Part shown: positions 24,338 through 32,957 of the stretch, in pieces
Numbering within the stretch: the stretch's first letter is position 1
Layout of the letters: each line of letters starts with the position of its first letter
NCBI RefSeq assembly: GCF_036231945.1
Contig: NZ_CP109599.1
Coordinates: forward strand, 3,876,501 to 3,940,500
Source: Streptomyces sp. NBC_01429
GTDB taxonomy: Bacteria; Actinomycetota; Actinomycetes; Streptomycetales; Streptomycetaceae
Length of the DNA stretch: 64,000 nucleotides
Reading direction: 5' to 3'
The notes under the pieces: model-generated
Told to the model about the DNA's origin: nothing
Databases searched by the model: none
The model's input: only the letters and a program-made list of their open reading frames with translations
Position numbers and translations under genes: made by a program

Positions 24338-24365
24338 CCCCGCACCCATTCGGTGCGGGGTTTTT
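24338..24365 (+). terminator. Rho-independent terminator upstream of sigF
   Basis: CCCCGCACC (24338-24346), loop CATTC, GGTGCGGGG (24352-24360), then TTTTT. It closes the Dabb gene and insulates sigF. Confidence 0.92.
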
Positions 24366-24497
24366 GGGTTTATTACCCCATTCTGCCGTCAACACGGTTC
24401 TTTCGGGTGCTTGCACACAGTGGACATGTCTTGTGATGCTATGACCGCTTTTGACGGATGAGTTGACGTAGTCGACCGCAAAGGGGTGGGCGTAATC

Positions 24498-25352
24498 GTG
24501 CCGGCCAGTACGACACCTCAAGTGCTGCCCCAGGCGGAGCCCGCGGCCCCGACCCTCGTCGAGACCGACACGCGCCCCACCGCACAGAGCCGCGGCGCCG
24601 ACACCCGGGCACTGACCCAGGTCCTCTTCGCCGAGCTGAAGGGGCTGGAGCCGGGCTGCGCCGCGCACGCACGGGTACGGGGAGCGCTCATCGAGGCCAA
24701 CCTGCCTCTCGTGCGCTACGCCGCCGCCCGCTTCCGCAGCCGCAACGAGCCGATGGAGGACGTCGTCCAGGTCGGCACGATCGGTCTGATCAACGCCATT
24801 GACCGGTTCGATCCCGAGCGGGGAGTCCAGTTCCCCACGTTCGCGATGCCCACGGTCGTCGGGGAGATCAAACGTTACTTTCGAGACAACGTACGGACCG
24901 TGCACGTACCACGCCGGCTGCACGAGCTGTGGGTCCAGGTGACCGGGGCGACCGAGGACCTGACGACCGCCCACGGCCGCTCGCCGACCACCGCCGAGAT
25001 CGCCGAGCGGCTGCGGATCTCCGAGGAGGAGGTACTGGCCTGCATCGAGGCCGGGCGCTCCTACCACGCCACCTCCCTGGAGGCCGCACAGGAGGGCGAC
25101 GGGCTGCCGGGGCTGCTGGACCGGCTGGGCTACGAGGACCCCGCGCTGGCCGGTGTGGAGCACCGCGATCTGGTTCGCCATCTGCTGGTGCAACTGCCCG
25201 AGCGCGAGCAGCGCATCCTGATGCTGCGCTACTACAACAACCTGACGCAGTCGCAGATCAGTCAGGAACTGGGCGTTTCACAGATGCACGTGTCAAGACT
25301 TCTGGCGCGCAGTTTCGCGCGGTTGCGATCCGCAAATCGGATCGAGGCGTAA
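24498..25352 (+). CDS. sigF: RNA polymerase sigma factor SigF (SigB/F/G class)
   Basis: 284 residues from GTG 24498 (MPASTTPQVLPQ), preferred over GTG 24486, which abuts the AAAGGGG ribosome site. Regions 2, 3 and 4 are complete: ALIEANLPLVRYAAARFRSR, DVVQVGTIGLINAIDRFDPE, FPTFAMPTVVGEIKRYFRDN, RSPTTAEIAERLRISEEEVL, LTQSQISQELGVSQMHVSRL. In S. coelicolor the equivalent factor acts late in spores. The assignment rests on sequence recall and on the paired arrangement with sigN. No anti-sigma gene is adjacent. Confidence 0.88.
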   Translation: MPASTTPQVLPQAEPAAPTLVETDTRPTAQSRGADTRALTQVLFAELKGLEPGCAAHARVRGALIEANLPLVRYAAARFRSRNEPMEDVVQVGTIGLINAIDRFDPERGVQFPTFAMPTVVGEIKRYFRDNVRTVHVPRRLHELWVQVTGATEDLTTAHGRSPTTAEIAERLRISEEEVLACIEAGRSYHATSLEAAQEGDGLPGLLDRLGYEDPALAGVEHRDLVRHLLVQLPEREQRILMLRYYNNLTQSQISQELGVSQMHVSRLLARSFARLRSANRIEA

Positions 25353-25421
25353 TCCTCACAGGTAAAAACCCGTCAGCTCAGCCCACCGCGCGAAAAGCCA
25401 TAAACCCCCACACAGCCGGGC

Positions 25422-25448
25422 GTAGCGCAGCGCTACTTGTCGACAAGT
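25422..25448. promoter_or_regulatory. Two abutting palindromes between sigF and sigN
   Basis: GTAGCGCAGCGCTAC (25422-25436) and ACTTGTCGACAAGT (25435-25448) are both perfect and share two bases. They lie about 140 bp before the sigN start and about 70 bp after sigF, so they may be a terminator, an operator or both. Confidence 0.45.
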
Positions 25449-25584
25449 CACTACAGCGTGTTGCCGACATGTGACATTCTGCTGGAACCGCGTTTGCCGC
25501 AGTCCCGCCGCCGGTATTCAGGTGGAGGCTGCGTTCCTCCGACGGGAGCGCCGCCGCGACCGTCCGCGACCTCAAGGGGGTGGC

Positions 25585-26460
25585 ATGTCCGTAGAACAGG
25601 GCAGCTCGAAGGTGCTCACGCTCACAAAGAGCGTGCCAGCGCCGAATGCGCTCGACCACGTGGTCCAGCCAGTGCGGCCACGCGCGTCACAGCCGGAAGC
25701 CATCGACACCCGCACTCTGTCCCGCTCCCTGTTCCTGCGGCTCGCCGTACTGGAACAGGACAGCCCGGAGCGCGCCTACGTACGTGACACCCTCATCGAG
25801 CTGAATCTGCCGCTGGTGCGGTACGCGGCGGCCCGCTTCCGCAGCCGCAACGAGCCGATGGAGGACATCGTCCAGGTCGGCACCATCGGCCTGATCAAGG
25901 CGATCGACCGGTTCGACTGCGAACGCGGCGTGGAATTCCCGACGTTCGCGATGCCGACCGTCGTCGGGGAGATCAAGCGCTTCTTCCGCGACACCTCGTG
26001 GTCGGTGCGGGTGCCGCGCCGGCTCCAGGAGCTGCGCCTCGCGCTGACCAAGGCCAGCGACGAGCTGGCGCAGAAGCTCGACCGGTCCCCGACCGTTCCC
26101 GAACTCGCCGCTGTCCTGGGCGTGTCCGAGGAAGATGTGGTCGACGGCCTCGCGGTCGGCAACGCGTACACGGCGTCCTCGCTGGACTCGCCCTCCCCCG
26201 AGGACGACGGCGGCGAGGGCTCGCTCGCGGACCGGCTGGGCTACGAGGACATGGCGCTGGAGGGCGTGGAGTACCGCGAGTCCCTCAAGCCGCTGCTGGC
26301 CAAACTGCCGCCCCGTGAGCGGCAGATCATCATGCTCCGGTTCTTCGCGAACATGACCCAGTCGCAGATCGGCGAGGAGGTCGGCATCTCGCAGATGCAC
26401 GTCTCGCGCCTGCTGACCCGTACGCTCGCGCAGCTGCGGGAAGGTCTGATCTCGGACTGA
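25585..26460 (+). CDS. sigN: RNA polymerase sigma factor SigN (SigB/F/G class)
   Basis: 291 residues from ATG 25585, with AAGGGGG upstream. Closely related to the preceding gene: TLIELNLPLVRYAAARFRSR, DIVQVGTIGLIKAIDRFDCE, GEIKRFFRDTSWSVRVPRRL, MTQSQIGEEVGISQMHVSRL. Identified as SigN from its place directly after sigF, as in S. coelicolor, where it acts in aerial hyphae and a reported target is nepA; a NepA-like gene lies at 52730-53047 here. A 232-bp gap separates it from sigF, so it probably has its own promoter. Confidence 0.82.
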   Translation: MSVEQGSSKVLTLTKSVPAPNALDHVVQPVRPRASQPEAIDTRTLSRSLFLRLAVLEQDSPERAYVRDTLIELNLPLVRYAAARFRSRNEPMEDIVQVGTIGLIKAIDRFDCERGVEFPTFAMPTVVGEIKRFFRDTSWSVRVPRRLQELRLALTKASDELAQKLDRSPTVPELAAVLGVSEEDVVDGLAVGNAYTASSLDSPSPEDDGGEGSLADRLGYEDMALEGVEYRESLKPLLAKLPPRERQIIMLRFFANMTQSQIGEEVGISQMHVSRLLTRTLAQLREGLISD

Positions 26461-26466
26461 GGTACG

Positions 26467-26520
26467 CGAACCCCGCCCCTTCGTCCGCGCGTCTGCGGGC
26501 GAACTCCCGGGCGGGGTTCG
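26467..26520. terminator. Long inverted repeat after sigN
   Basis: CGAACCCCGCCC (26467-26478) and GGGCGGGGTTCG (26509-26520) pair perfectly with a 30-nt loop that can fold further. It follows the sigN stop by 6 bp. Confidence 0.7.
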
Positions 26521-26665
26521 GACATGACGAGCCGTCGGCCGACGCGGGACGCGGGCCGACCGCCGTTGACCAGTCCGTTGGCCTGCCGACCGACCGACCG
26601 GTTCCGACCCGACCGGTTCCAACCGACCGGTACCGACTGGCCGTCAGATCAGGACTGTCCGGCCG

Positions 26666-26872
26666 TCAGATGGCCATCCAGGCCACCACGGCCAGAACGG
26701 CGACGGCCACGATCACGCCGACGATCACGCCGACCTTCGGTCCGCCCTGCTGCTGAGGTGCCTGCCGGCGCTCCGGCTCACCGTCGTCGACAAACGCGCG
26801 GAACATCTGGGTGCTGCCCGCCGGGTCGGGATTTCCCTCGGGTCCCTGCGGGGCATGGGGGTTGTGTGCCAT
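26666..26872 (-). CDS. Small tail-anchored membrane protein (68 aa)
   Basis: Starts at ATG 26872 (MAHNPHAPQGPEGNPDPAGS). A Pro/Gly-rich N-terminus is followed by a Gln-rich piece (RRQAPQQQGGPK) and one C-terminal transmembrane helix (VGVIVGVIVAVAVLAVVAWM). Convergent with sigN. The gap 26521-26665 holds short CGACCG-type repeats and no gene. Function unknown. Confidence 0.75.
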   Translation of the reverse strand: MAHNPHAPQGPEGNPDPAGSTQMFRAFVDDGEPERRQAPQQQGGPKVGVIVGVIVAVAVLAVVAWMAI

Positions 26873-27033
26873 GGGCCAGGACCCTAGCGAACCCGGACCG
26901 CCCCACCCAACCCCGGGCCCGCCGTCGGCCCCCTCTCGTCCCCTTTATGAGGTCGCGCACTCCCCGCGCCGGGCATTGACCTCGACCATGCGAAGCTTTT
27001 TGGGTTCCTTTACTCCAGTAGGCCCGATTTAGT

Positions 27034-27083
27034 TTGCCTGCGGCAACCAACTTCTTCTATGGTTCCATGGTTGCCCTAAGCAA
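27034..27083. promoter_or_regulatory. Twin operator TTGC-N5-GCAA before the MarR gene
   Basis: TTGCCTGCGGCAA (27034-27046) and TTGCCCTAAGCAA (27071-27083) share the same half-sites and spacing, with centres 37 bp apart. The second ends 20 bp before the MarR start, as expected for autoregulation. Confidence 0.65.
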
Positions 27084-27103
27084 CGAAAGGCTGGGGAGAA
27101 GAC

Positions 27104-27589
27104 ATGTCCGCATCGCAGAGCCAGTACGCGGAACTGTCCCGACAGCTCAGTGCGGTGGGAGCCGTCAAACGCGGCCTCGGCCGCATCCTGCCCGCCGAGT
27201 GCCCGGCGGGCTCCGCCGCCGTACTGACCCTGCTGGAACGGCACGGCGAGATGCGGATGAGCCGGCTCGCGGAACTCCTCTCCGTGGACATGTCGGTCAC
27301 CAGCCGGCACGTCGCGCACACCGCGGAACGTGGCTGGATCGAGCGCATGCCCGACCCGGCGGACAAGCGCTCGCGCATCCTGCGGCTCACCCCCGCGGGC
27401 CGGGAACTCCTCGACGAGCTGGCCCGGCGGACGACCGACATGTTCGCGCGCACGCTCGACGACTGGACCGACGACGAGGTCGGGCAGCTCAACACCCTGC
27501 TGGCCCGGCTGCGCAGCAGCTTCGGCGACTGCCGGGACTGGCACTACCAGGATTCGCACACCCGTACACCCGTGCGGCAAGAGACGTGA
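27104..27589 (+). CDS. MarR family regulator of the MFS/YceI cluster
   Basis: 161 residues from ATG 27104. Winged helix: AAVLTLLERHGEMRMSRLAE, LLSVDMSVTSRHVAHTAERG, WIERMPDPADKRSRILRLTP. It is followed after 14 bp by the MFS gene, so the two form one operon. Twin TTGC-N5-GCAA sites upstream suggest self-repression relieved by a pump substrate, as in EmrR-type systems. Confidence 0.92.
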   Translation: MSASQSQYAELSRQLSAVGAVKRGLGRILPAECPAGSAAVLTLLERHGEMRMSRLAELLSVDMSVTSRHVAHTAERGWIERMPDPADKRSRILRLTPAGRELLDELARRTTDMFARTLDDWTDDEVGQLNTLLARLRSSFGDCRDWHYQDSHTRTPVRQET

Positions 27590-27603
27590 GACAAAGGAAT
27601 TCA

Positions 27604-30216
27604 ATGGCTACGACCACACCAACGGGTGTGCGGGGCGGCCACGCCAAGCACGGCGGCGATCCCGCCTCCGCGGCCGGCGCGCCGATGACACACCGTCAGA
27701 TCATGGAGGCGCTGTCCGGGCTCCTCCTGGGCATGTTCGTCGCGATCCTCTCCTCGACGATCGTCTCCAACGCACTCCCCCACATCATCTCCGACCTCGG
27801 CGGCGGACAGAGCGCCTACACCTGGGTGGTCACCGCCGCGCTGCTGTCGATGACGGCGACCACCCCGCTCTGGGGCAAGCTCTCCGACCTCTTCAGCAAG
27901 AAGCTCCTGGTCCAGATAGCCCTGACCATCTACGTCCTCGGCTCCGTCGTGGCCGGTCTCTCCCAGAACGCCGGGATGCTGATCGCCTGCCGCGTCGTCC
28001 AGGGCGTCGGCGTCGGCGGGCTCTCCGCCCTCGCCCAGATCGTGATGGCCGCCATGATCTCCCCGCGCGAGCGCGGCCGGTACAGCGGCTACCTCGGCGC
28101 GACCTTCGCCGTCGCCACCGTCGGGGGCCCGCTGCTCGGCGGTGTCATCACCGACACCTCGTGGCTCGGCTGGCGCTGGTGCTTCTACGTCGGCGTGCCG
28201 TTCGCGATCATCGCGCTGATCGTCCTCCAGAAGACCCTGAAGCTGCCGGTCGTCAAGCGCGAGGTCAAGGTCGACTGGGGCGGCGCCTTCTTCATCAGTG
28301 CCGCCGTCTCGCTGCTGCTCCTGTGGGTCACCTTCGCGGGCGACAAGTACGACTGGGTCTCCTGGCAGTCGGGCGCCATGGTCGGCGGCTCGATCCTGCT
28401 CGGCGCGCTCTTCGTCCTCATCGAGAGCAAGGCCAGCGAGCCGATCATCCCGCTGCGCCTCTTCCGCAACCGCACGATCACCCTGGCCTCGCTCGCCTCG
28501 CTCTTCGTCGGTATCGCGATGTTCGCCGGCACGGTCTTCTTCAGCCAGTACTTCCAGCTGGCGCGCGGGAAGTCGCCCACGATGTCGGGCGTCATGACCA
28601 TCCCGATGATCGGTGGCCTGTTCATCTCGTCCACCGTCTCCGGCATGATCATCACCAAGACCGGCCGGTGGAAGATCTGGCTGGTCAGCGGTGGCGCGCT
28701 GCTGACCGCCGGGCTCGGGCTGCTGGGCTCCATCCGGTACGACACCCCGTACTGGCACGTCGGGGTCTTCATGGCGCTGCTCGGTCTCGGCGTGGGCATG
28801 ATGATGCAGAACCTGGTGCTGGCCACCCAGAACCAGGTCGCCCCCGCCGACCTCGGCTCCGCCAGCTCCGTCGTCACCTTCTTCCGCTCGCTGGGCGGTG
28901 CGGTGGGCGTCTCGGCGCTGGGCGCGGTGCTCGGCAACCGGGTCACGCACTACGTCGAGCAGCAGGTCCCCCACCACGCGGGCACCGGCGGCGGAGGCAT
29001 CCCCGACCTGGCGGCGCTGCCCGCCCCGATGCGGCAGATCGTGGAGAGCGCGTACGGGCACGGTGTCGGCGACGTCTTCCTCTTCTCGGCCCCGGCCGCG
29101 TTCATCGCCTTCCTGCTGACGCTGTTCATCAAGGAGGTCGCGCTGCGGTCGCGGTCAGCAGGTGAGACGGCCGATGAGACGGCGGGTGACTCCGCCGACG
29201 AGTCGCCGGAAGCCGTGGAGACGGCGGCGACAGCGGCGGTGCTCGCTCCGGCCGGGGCGGCGCAGGCGCCGATACCGGCCCAGGCGCTCGCGTCGCGGGA
29301 ATCGGTTCCGTTCGGCCCGGGTCCGTACGACTCGGACCGGTACGCGGGGGCCGCGCAGACCGGAATCACCCAGACCGGGGGGGCACAGACCGGAACGGTG
29401 GAACTCATGACCGCAGCCACGTCCGACACGGCAGGCGCCTCCGGCATCTCCGGCACCTCCGTGCACGGCACGGTGCTCGGCGTCGAGGGCGCCCCGGTGC
29501 CCCGCGCCGCCGTCACCCTGATCTCGCTGGCGGGCCGCCAGCTGGCCCGCGCGGTCGCCCGGCCCGACGGCGGCTACGCGCTGGACGCCCCCGGCGCCGG
29601 TTCGTACGTCCTGATCGCCTCCGCCGACGGCTTCCAGCCGCAGGCGTCCACGGTGGTCGTCGGCGACGAACCGCTCCCGTACGACATCCGGCTCGCCGGT
29701 ACGAGCGGGCTCACCGGGACCGTGCGCGCGGCCGAGGGCGGGCTGCCCGTCGAGGGCGCGATGGTGATCGTGACCGATGTACGGGGCGATGTGCTGGCCA
29801 CCGGCAAGGCGTCCCCGCAGGGCGAGTTCGCCTTCGGCGAGCTGGTCCCCGGCTCGGTGACCGTCGCGGTGAACGCCACCGGCTTCCGTCCGCTGGCCCT
29901 GCCGGTGGACATCGGCGGCCAGGGCGCCACCCGGATCGAGGTCGCCCTCCGGGCCGGCGCGCTGCTCCAGGGCACGGTCAGGGCGGGCACCGCCCGGCGC
30001 CCCGCGCCCGACGCCCGGGTGACGCTGGTCGACGCGGCGGGCAACGTCGTGGCCACCGCGACGACCGGGGAGGACGGGGCGTACGCCTTCACCGACCTGG
30101 ACTCTGGCGAGTACACGGTCATCGCGACCGGATACCCTCCGGTGGCCGGTGCGCTGACGGTCGCGGGCCGTGGAGTCGACGGGCACGACATCGAACTCGC
30201 CCACCCCGGCGAGTAG
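27604..30216 (+). CDS. DHA2-type MFS transporter fused to three carboxypeptidase-regulatory-like domains
   Basis: 870 residues from ATG 27604 with AAAGGA upstream. Residues 30-525 form a 14-helix DHA2 drug:proton antiporter: GMFVAILSSTIVSNALPHII (motif D1), LWGKLSDLFSKKLLVQIALT (motif A), GVGVGGLSALAQIVMAAMIS, GYLGATFAVATVGGPLLGG (motif C). A low-complexity linker is followed by three Ig-like carboxypeptidase-regulatory repeats (about 620-700, 702-785, 786-868), each starting like VHGTVLGVEGAPVPRAAVTL or LTGTVRAAEGGLPVEGAMVI. Such domains are usually extracellular, but 14-helix carriers end inside the cell, so their location is puzzling. It exports unknown hydrophobic compounds. Confidence 0.88.
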   Translation: MATTTPTGVRGGHAKHGGDPASAAGAPMTHRQIMEALSGLLLGMFVAILSSTIVSNALPHIISDLGGGQSAYTWVVTAALLSMTATTPLWGKLSDLFSKKLLVQIALTIYVLGSVVAGLSQNAGMLIACRVVQGVGVGGLSALAQIVMAAMISPRERGRYSGYLGATFAVATVGGPLLGGVITDTSWLGWRWCFYVGVPFAIIALIVLQKTLKLPVVKREVKVDWGGAFFISAAVSLLLLWVTFAGDKYDWVSWQSGAMVGGSILLGALFVLIESKASEPIIPLRLFRNRTITLASLASLFVGIAMFAGTVFFSQYFQLARGKSPTMSGVMTIPMIGGLFISSTVSGMIITKTGRWKIWLVSGGALLTAGLGLLGSIRYDTPYWHVGVFMALLGLGVGMMMQNLVLATQNQVAPADLGSASSVVTFFRSLGGAVGVSALGAVLGNRVTHYVEQQVPHHAGTGGGGIPDLAALPAPMRQIVESAYGHGVGDVFLFSAPAAFIAFLLTLFIKEVALRSRSAGETADETAGDSADESPEAVETAATAAVLAPAGAAQAPIPAQALASRESVPFGPGPYDSDRYAGAAQTGITQTGGAQTGTVELMTAATSDTAGASGISGTSVHGTVLGVEGAPVPRAAVTLISLAGRQLARAVARPDGGYALDAPGAGSYVLIASADGFQPQASTVVVGDEPLPYDIRLAGTSGLTGTVRAAEGGLPVEGAMVIVTDVRGDVLATGKASPQGEFAFGELVPGSVTVAVNATGFRPLALPVDIGGQGATRIEVALRAGALLQGTVRAGTARRPAPDARVTLVDAAGNVVATATTGEDGAYAFTDLDSGEYTVIATGYPPVAGALTVAGRGVDGHDIELAHPGE

Positions 30217-30357
30217 TTCCGTCCGCGCGGACCGGGCCCCGATCACGGGGACGAGTGGACGGACGCCCGAGCGGGGCGTGTGTCCGCCGTCCCCGGGCCG
30301 GGGCCCGGGCTCCTGCGTGGGACCGGATTCTTGGGTGAGATCGAGGAGATGAGTGGG

Positions 30358-31185
30358 ATGGGACTTCGCGGACAGGTACGGACCCGGGACGGCTGGGCGG
30401 TTCAGCACGCGATCGTGACCATGACCGATATGACGGGCAGTCAGGTACTGCGTACGGGCACCGACGAGACGGGCGCCGTACAGGACGACTCGCCGCTGGT
30501 GCCGGGCCCGTACACCGTCGTGGTGACGGCCGTCGGATACGCGCCCGTCGCCTCCACCGCGCTGGTCACCAGAACCGGCCGGGCGGACCTGGGCAAGGTG
30601 ACTCTGGCCAGACAGGGCGGCGTGGAGCTGCCACCGCCGGGGGTGTGGAGCATCGACCCGGCGCACTCGACGGTGGGCGCGGTGGCCCAGCACCTGGGAA
30701 TCTCCAGCGTGCGCGGGCGGTTCACCGAGTTCAGCGGCCGGATCGAGATCGGCGAAGCGGGGTCGGACAGCGTGCAGGGCCGGGTCGACGCCGTCATCAG
30801 CGCGGCGACCATCGACACGGGCAACGGGCTGCGCGACAAGCACCTCAAGTCGCCGGACTTCCTGGACGTCGAGCGCTTCCCGGAGATCAGGTACAGCAGT
30901 ACGGGCGTGACCCCGGCGGGCCCGGACCGCTGGAAGGTGCACGGCAGGCTGTCGCTGCACGGCATCGTGCGGGACATCGACCTCGACCTGAGCTACCTGG
31001 GCACGGGACCCGACCCGTGGGGCGGCGTGCGCGCGGCCTTCCACGCGACGGCCGAGCTGCCCCGCGAGGACTTCGCCATCAACTACAACCAGGTGGTGCA
31101 GGCGGGCATCGCCGCCATCGGGACGACGCTGCGGGTGGAGCTGGACATCCAGGCGGTCCAGGGGGAGAACCTGCCGGGGGCGTAG
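30358..31185 (+). CDS. YceI-domain protein with N-terminal carboxypeptidase-regulatory-like domain
   Basis: 275 residues from ATG 30358, chosen over ATG 30349 because GAGGAG (30343-30348) is correctly spaced from it. Residues 1-90 form a regulatory-like beta domain (GLRGQVRTRDGWAVQHAIVT, VVVTAVGYAPVASTALVTR) of the type fused to the upstream MFS protein; residues 95-270 are a YceI lipocalin-like barrel (GVWSIDPAHSTVGAVAQHLG, KHLKSPDFLDVERFPEIRYS, LHGIVRDIDLDLSYLG, LPREDFAINYN). YceI proteins bind polyisoprenoids or similar lipids. No signal peptide is seen, so it seems cytoplasmic. It lies 141 bp after the MFS gene. Confidence 0.87.
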   Translation: MGLRGQVRTRDGWAVQHAIVTMTDMTGSQVLRTGTDETGAVQDDSPLVPGPYTVVVTAVGYAPVASTALVTRTGRADLGKVTLARQGGVELPPPGVWSIDPAHSTVGAVAQHLGISSVRGRFTEFSGRIEIGEAGSDSVQGRVDAVISAATIDTGNGLRDKHLKSPDFLDVERFPEIRYSSTGVTPAGPDRWKVHGRLSLHGIVRDIDLDLSYLGTGPDPWGGVRAAFHATAELPREDFAINYNQVVQAGIAAIGTTLRVELDIQAVQGENLPGA

Positions 31186-31268
31186 TGCGCCCGGGGAACG
31201 AAAACGGCCGGTGGATCGCCCGCACACGGTGACCCGCCGGCCGTCCCCGACGTCATAGGCTGCGGCCC

Positions 31269-31733
31269 ATGGCACCGAACATCGCGACAAACACGACCGT
31301 GGACCTCGCCGGGCTGCTGGAGTTCGTACGCCCCCGGCACCGCGCCATCCTGCTCACCACCCGCGCCGACGGCCGCCCCCAGGGCTCCCCGCTCTCCTGC
31401 GGGGTGGACGACTCCGGCCGGATCGTCGTCTCCACGTACCCCGAGCGCGCCAAGACGCGCAACGCGAAGCGGGACGAGCGGGTGAGCGTGATCGTCCTGT
31501 CGGACGACTGGAACGGCCCGTGGGTGCAGGTCGACGGCACGGCCGAGGTGATCGACTCCCCCGAGTCGGTCGAACCGCTGGTGGAGTACTACCGGAACAT
31601 CGCGGGCGAGCACCCGGACTGGGACGAGTACCGCGCGGCGATGGTGAAGCAGGGCAAGTCGATCATCCGCGTCACCCCGGAGCGCTGGAGCCCGCTGGCC
31701 ACGGGGGGCTTCCCGGCGCACCTGGCTCCGTAG
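31269..31733 (+). CDS. PPOX-class F420-dependent oxidoreductase
   Basis: 154 residues from ATG 31269. Split-barrel flavin/F420 fold: RHRAILLTTRADGRPQGSPL, DDSGRIVVSTYPERAKTRNA, VSVIVLSDDWNGPWVQVDGT, SIIRVTPERWSPLATGG. Actinobacterial members mostly use cofactor F420H2 to reduce unsaturated or quinone-like compounds; the actual substrate is unknown. A GC-rich hairpin (ACGGCCGG/CCGGCCGT) lies in the 83-bp gap upstream. Confidence 0.9.
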   Translation: MAPNIATNTTVDLAGLLEFVRPRHRAILLTTRADGRPQGSPLSCGVDDSGRIVVSTYPERAKTRNAKRDERVSVIVLSDDWNGPWVQVDGTAEVIDSPESVEPLVEYYRNIAGEHPDWDEYRAAMVKQGKSIIRVTPERWSPLATGGFPAHLAP

Positions 31734-31786
31734 GGGAAGGGCGTAGGGGGCGTAGGAGCGTAGGAGCGGTTCCGTACGGGGAGACC

Positions 31787-31852
31787 CGTACGGTACGGAT
31801 CCGTACCGTACGGCGTGATCCGTGCGGCGTGATCCATACGGCGTGATCCGTA
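31787..31852. repeat. 26-bp perfect palindrome plus three 14-bp direct repeats
   Basis: CGTACGGTACGGA and its reverse complement form a gapless palindrome at 31787-31812, followed by three copies of CGGCGTGATCCGTG-type units (31811, 31825, 31839). This lies between the PPOX gene and the convergent TetR gene. Confidence 0.9.
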
Positions 31853-31856
31853 CGCG

Positions 31857-32825
31857 TTACGCGCTTTGTTCGCGGGCGTCCCGGGCGGGGCGCCCGCTCC
31901 CCCGTTCCCGCCCGCGCATCGTCTCGATGCCCGCCACCAGGAGTTCGAGCGCGAAGGCGAAGTCCCGTTCGCGCAGCTCCTCCACCGTGCCGCTGCCGCG
32001 CGAGGCCGTCATCTCCTCGGCGTTCGCGAACGCCGACTCCAGGCCGGGCTGTTCGCGGATGGCGCCCATCGCCCGCCGGAAGTACGCGTCCTGGCTCAGC
32101 CCGGCGTCGGCGCAGCGCTGGACGAAGTGGCCCTCGACCGTGCCGAATCCGTACACGAACTGGAAGACCGCCGCGATCGCGCCCGCCTGCCCCTGCGGCG
32201 ACAGGCCCGTACCGCGCATGGCCTCCTGGACGGCCGCCGAGAACTCCATCGAACGCGGCCCGATGTTCAGGTACTTGCCGACGAGCGGTGAGACCCAGGG
32301 ATGCCGTACCAGCAAGGCCCGGTGCTGAGCGGCGAGTTCGCGCAGCCGCTCGCGCCAGTCGGGAGCCGCTGTGCGATCGGTGGCGGGCGCCCGGATCCCG
32401 GTGATCTCCGCGTAGACGGAGTCCAGGGCCAGTTCGAGCAGGTCGTCCTTGGTGTCGACGTACCAGTAGAGGGACATGGCCGTCACCCCCAGCTCGGCGG
32501 CGAGCCGGCGCATGGAGAACTTCGCCGGGCCCTCCGTGTCGAGCAGCCGTACGGAGACGGTGGTGATGCGGTCGCGGTCGAGCCCGGAGGGTTGGTCCGT
32601 ACGGTCGCCGCGGCGGCCACGCGCGGGGGGCTTGCCGTCCAGCCACACGCTGGTTCGGGCCGCCGGCAGCTCGGCGGCGGCCTCCGACGCCTGGTCGGCG
32701 GCGTGGTCGGCGGCGTGACCGTCAGGGTGGTTGGCGGCCTGGCCGTCAGGGTGGTTGGCGGCCTGGTCGTCGTGGCCCGTGCCGTCACTCACGCCGCCAC
32801 GTCCGCTGTCGGGGTCCGACGCCAT
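31857..32825 (-). CDS. TetR family regulator with long repetitive N-terminus
   Basis: 322 residues from ATG 32825, with GAGGAGG upstream. The first 95 residues are a low-complexity His/Asp/Ala repeat (NHPDGQAANHPDGHAADHAA) encoded by 24-bp direct repeats near 32700-32765. The helix-turn-helix follows (DRITTVSVRLLDTEGPAKFS, MRRLAAELGVTAMSLYWYVD) and a TetR_C ligand domain ends the protein. It is downstream of the MFS pump on the same strand, separated by 132 bp, and probably represses it through the inverted repeat at 34506-34542. Confidence 0.88.
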   Translation of the reverse strand: MASDPDSGRGGVSDGTGHDDQAANHPDGQAANHPDGHAADHAADQASEAAAELPAARTSVWLDGKPPARGRRGDRTDQPSGLDRDRITTVSVRLLDTEGPAKFSMRRLAAELGVTAMSLYWYVDTKDDLLELALDSVYAEITGIRAPATDRTAAPDWRERLRELAAQHRALLVRHPWVSPLVGKYLNIGPRSMEFSAAVQEAMRGTGLSPQGQAGAIAAVFQFVYGFGTVEGHFVQRCADAGLSQDAYFRRAMGAIREQPGLESAFANAEEMTASRGSGTVEELRERDFAFALELLVAGIETMRGRERGSGRPARDAREQSA

Positions 32826-32957
32826 CAGTGAGCCTCCTCGGTTCCGTCCGGCCGGGCGCCGCTTCCGCGCGCCGCCCGGCCCCGGCGTGGCGCCCCCGAG
32901 CCACCGCGCATGTCTTCGAGCATCCACCGGATTCCGGTGGTCCGGCCGGTCCCGATG

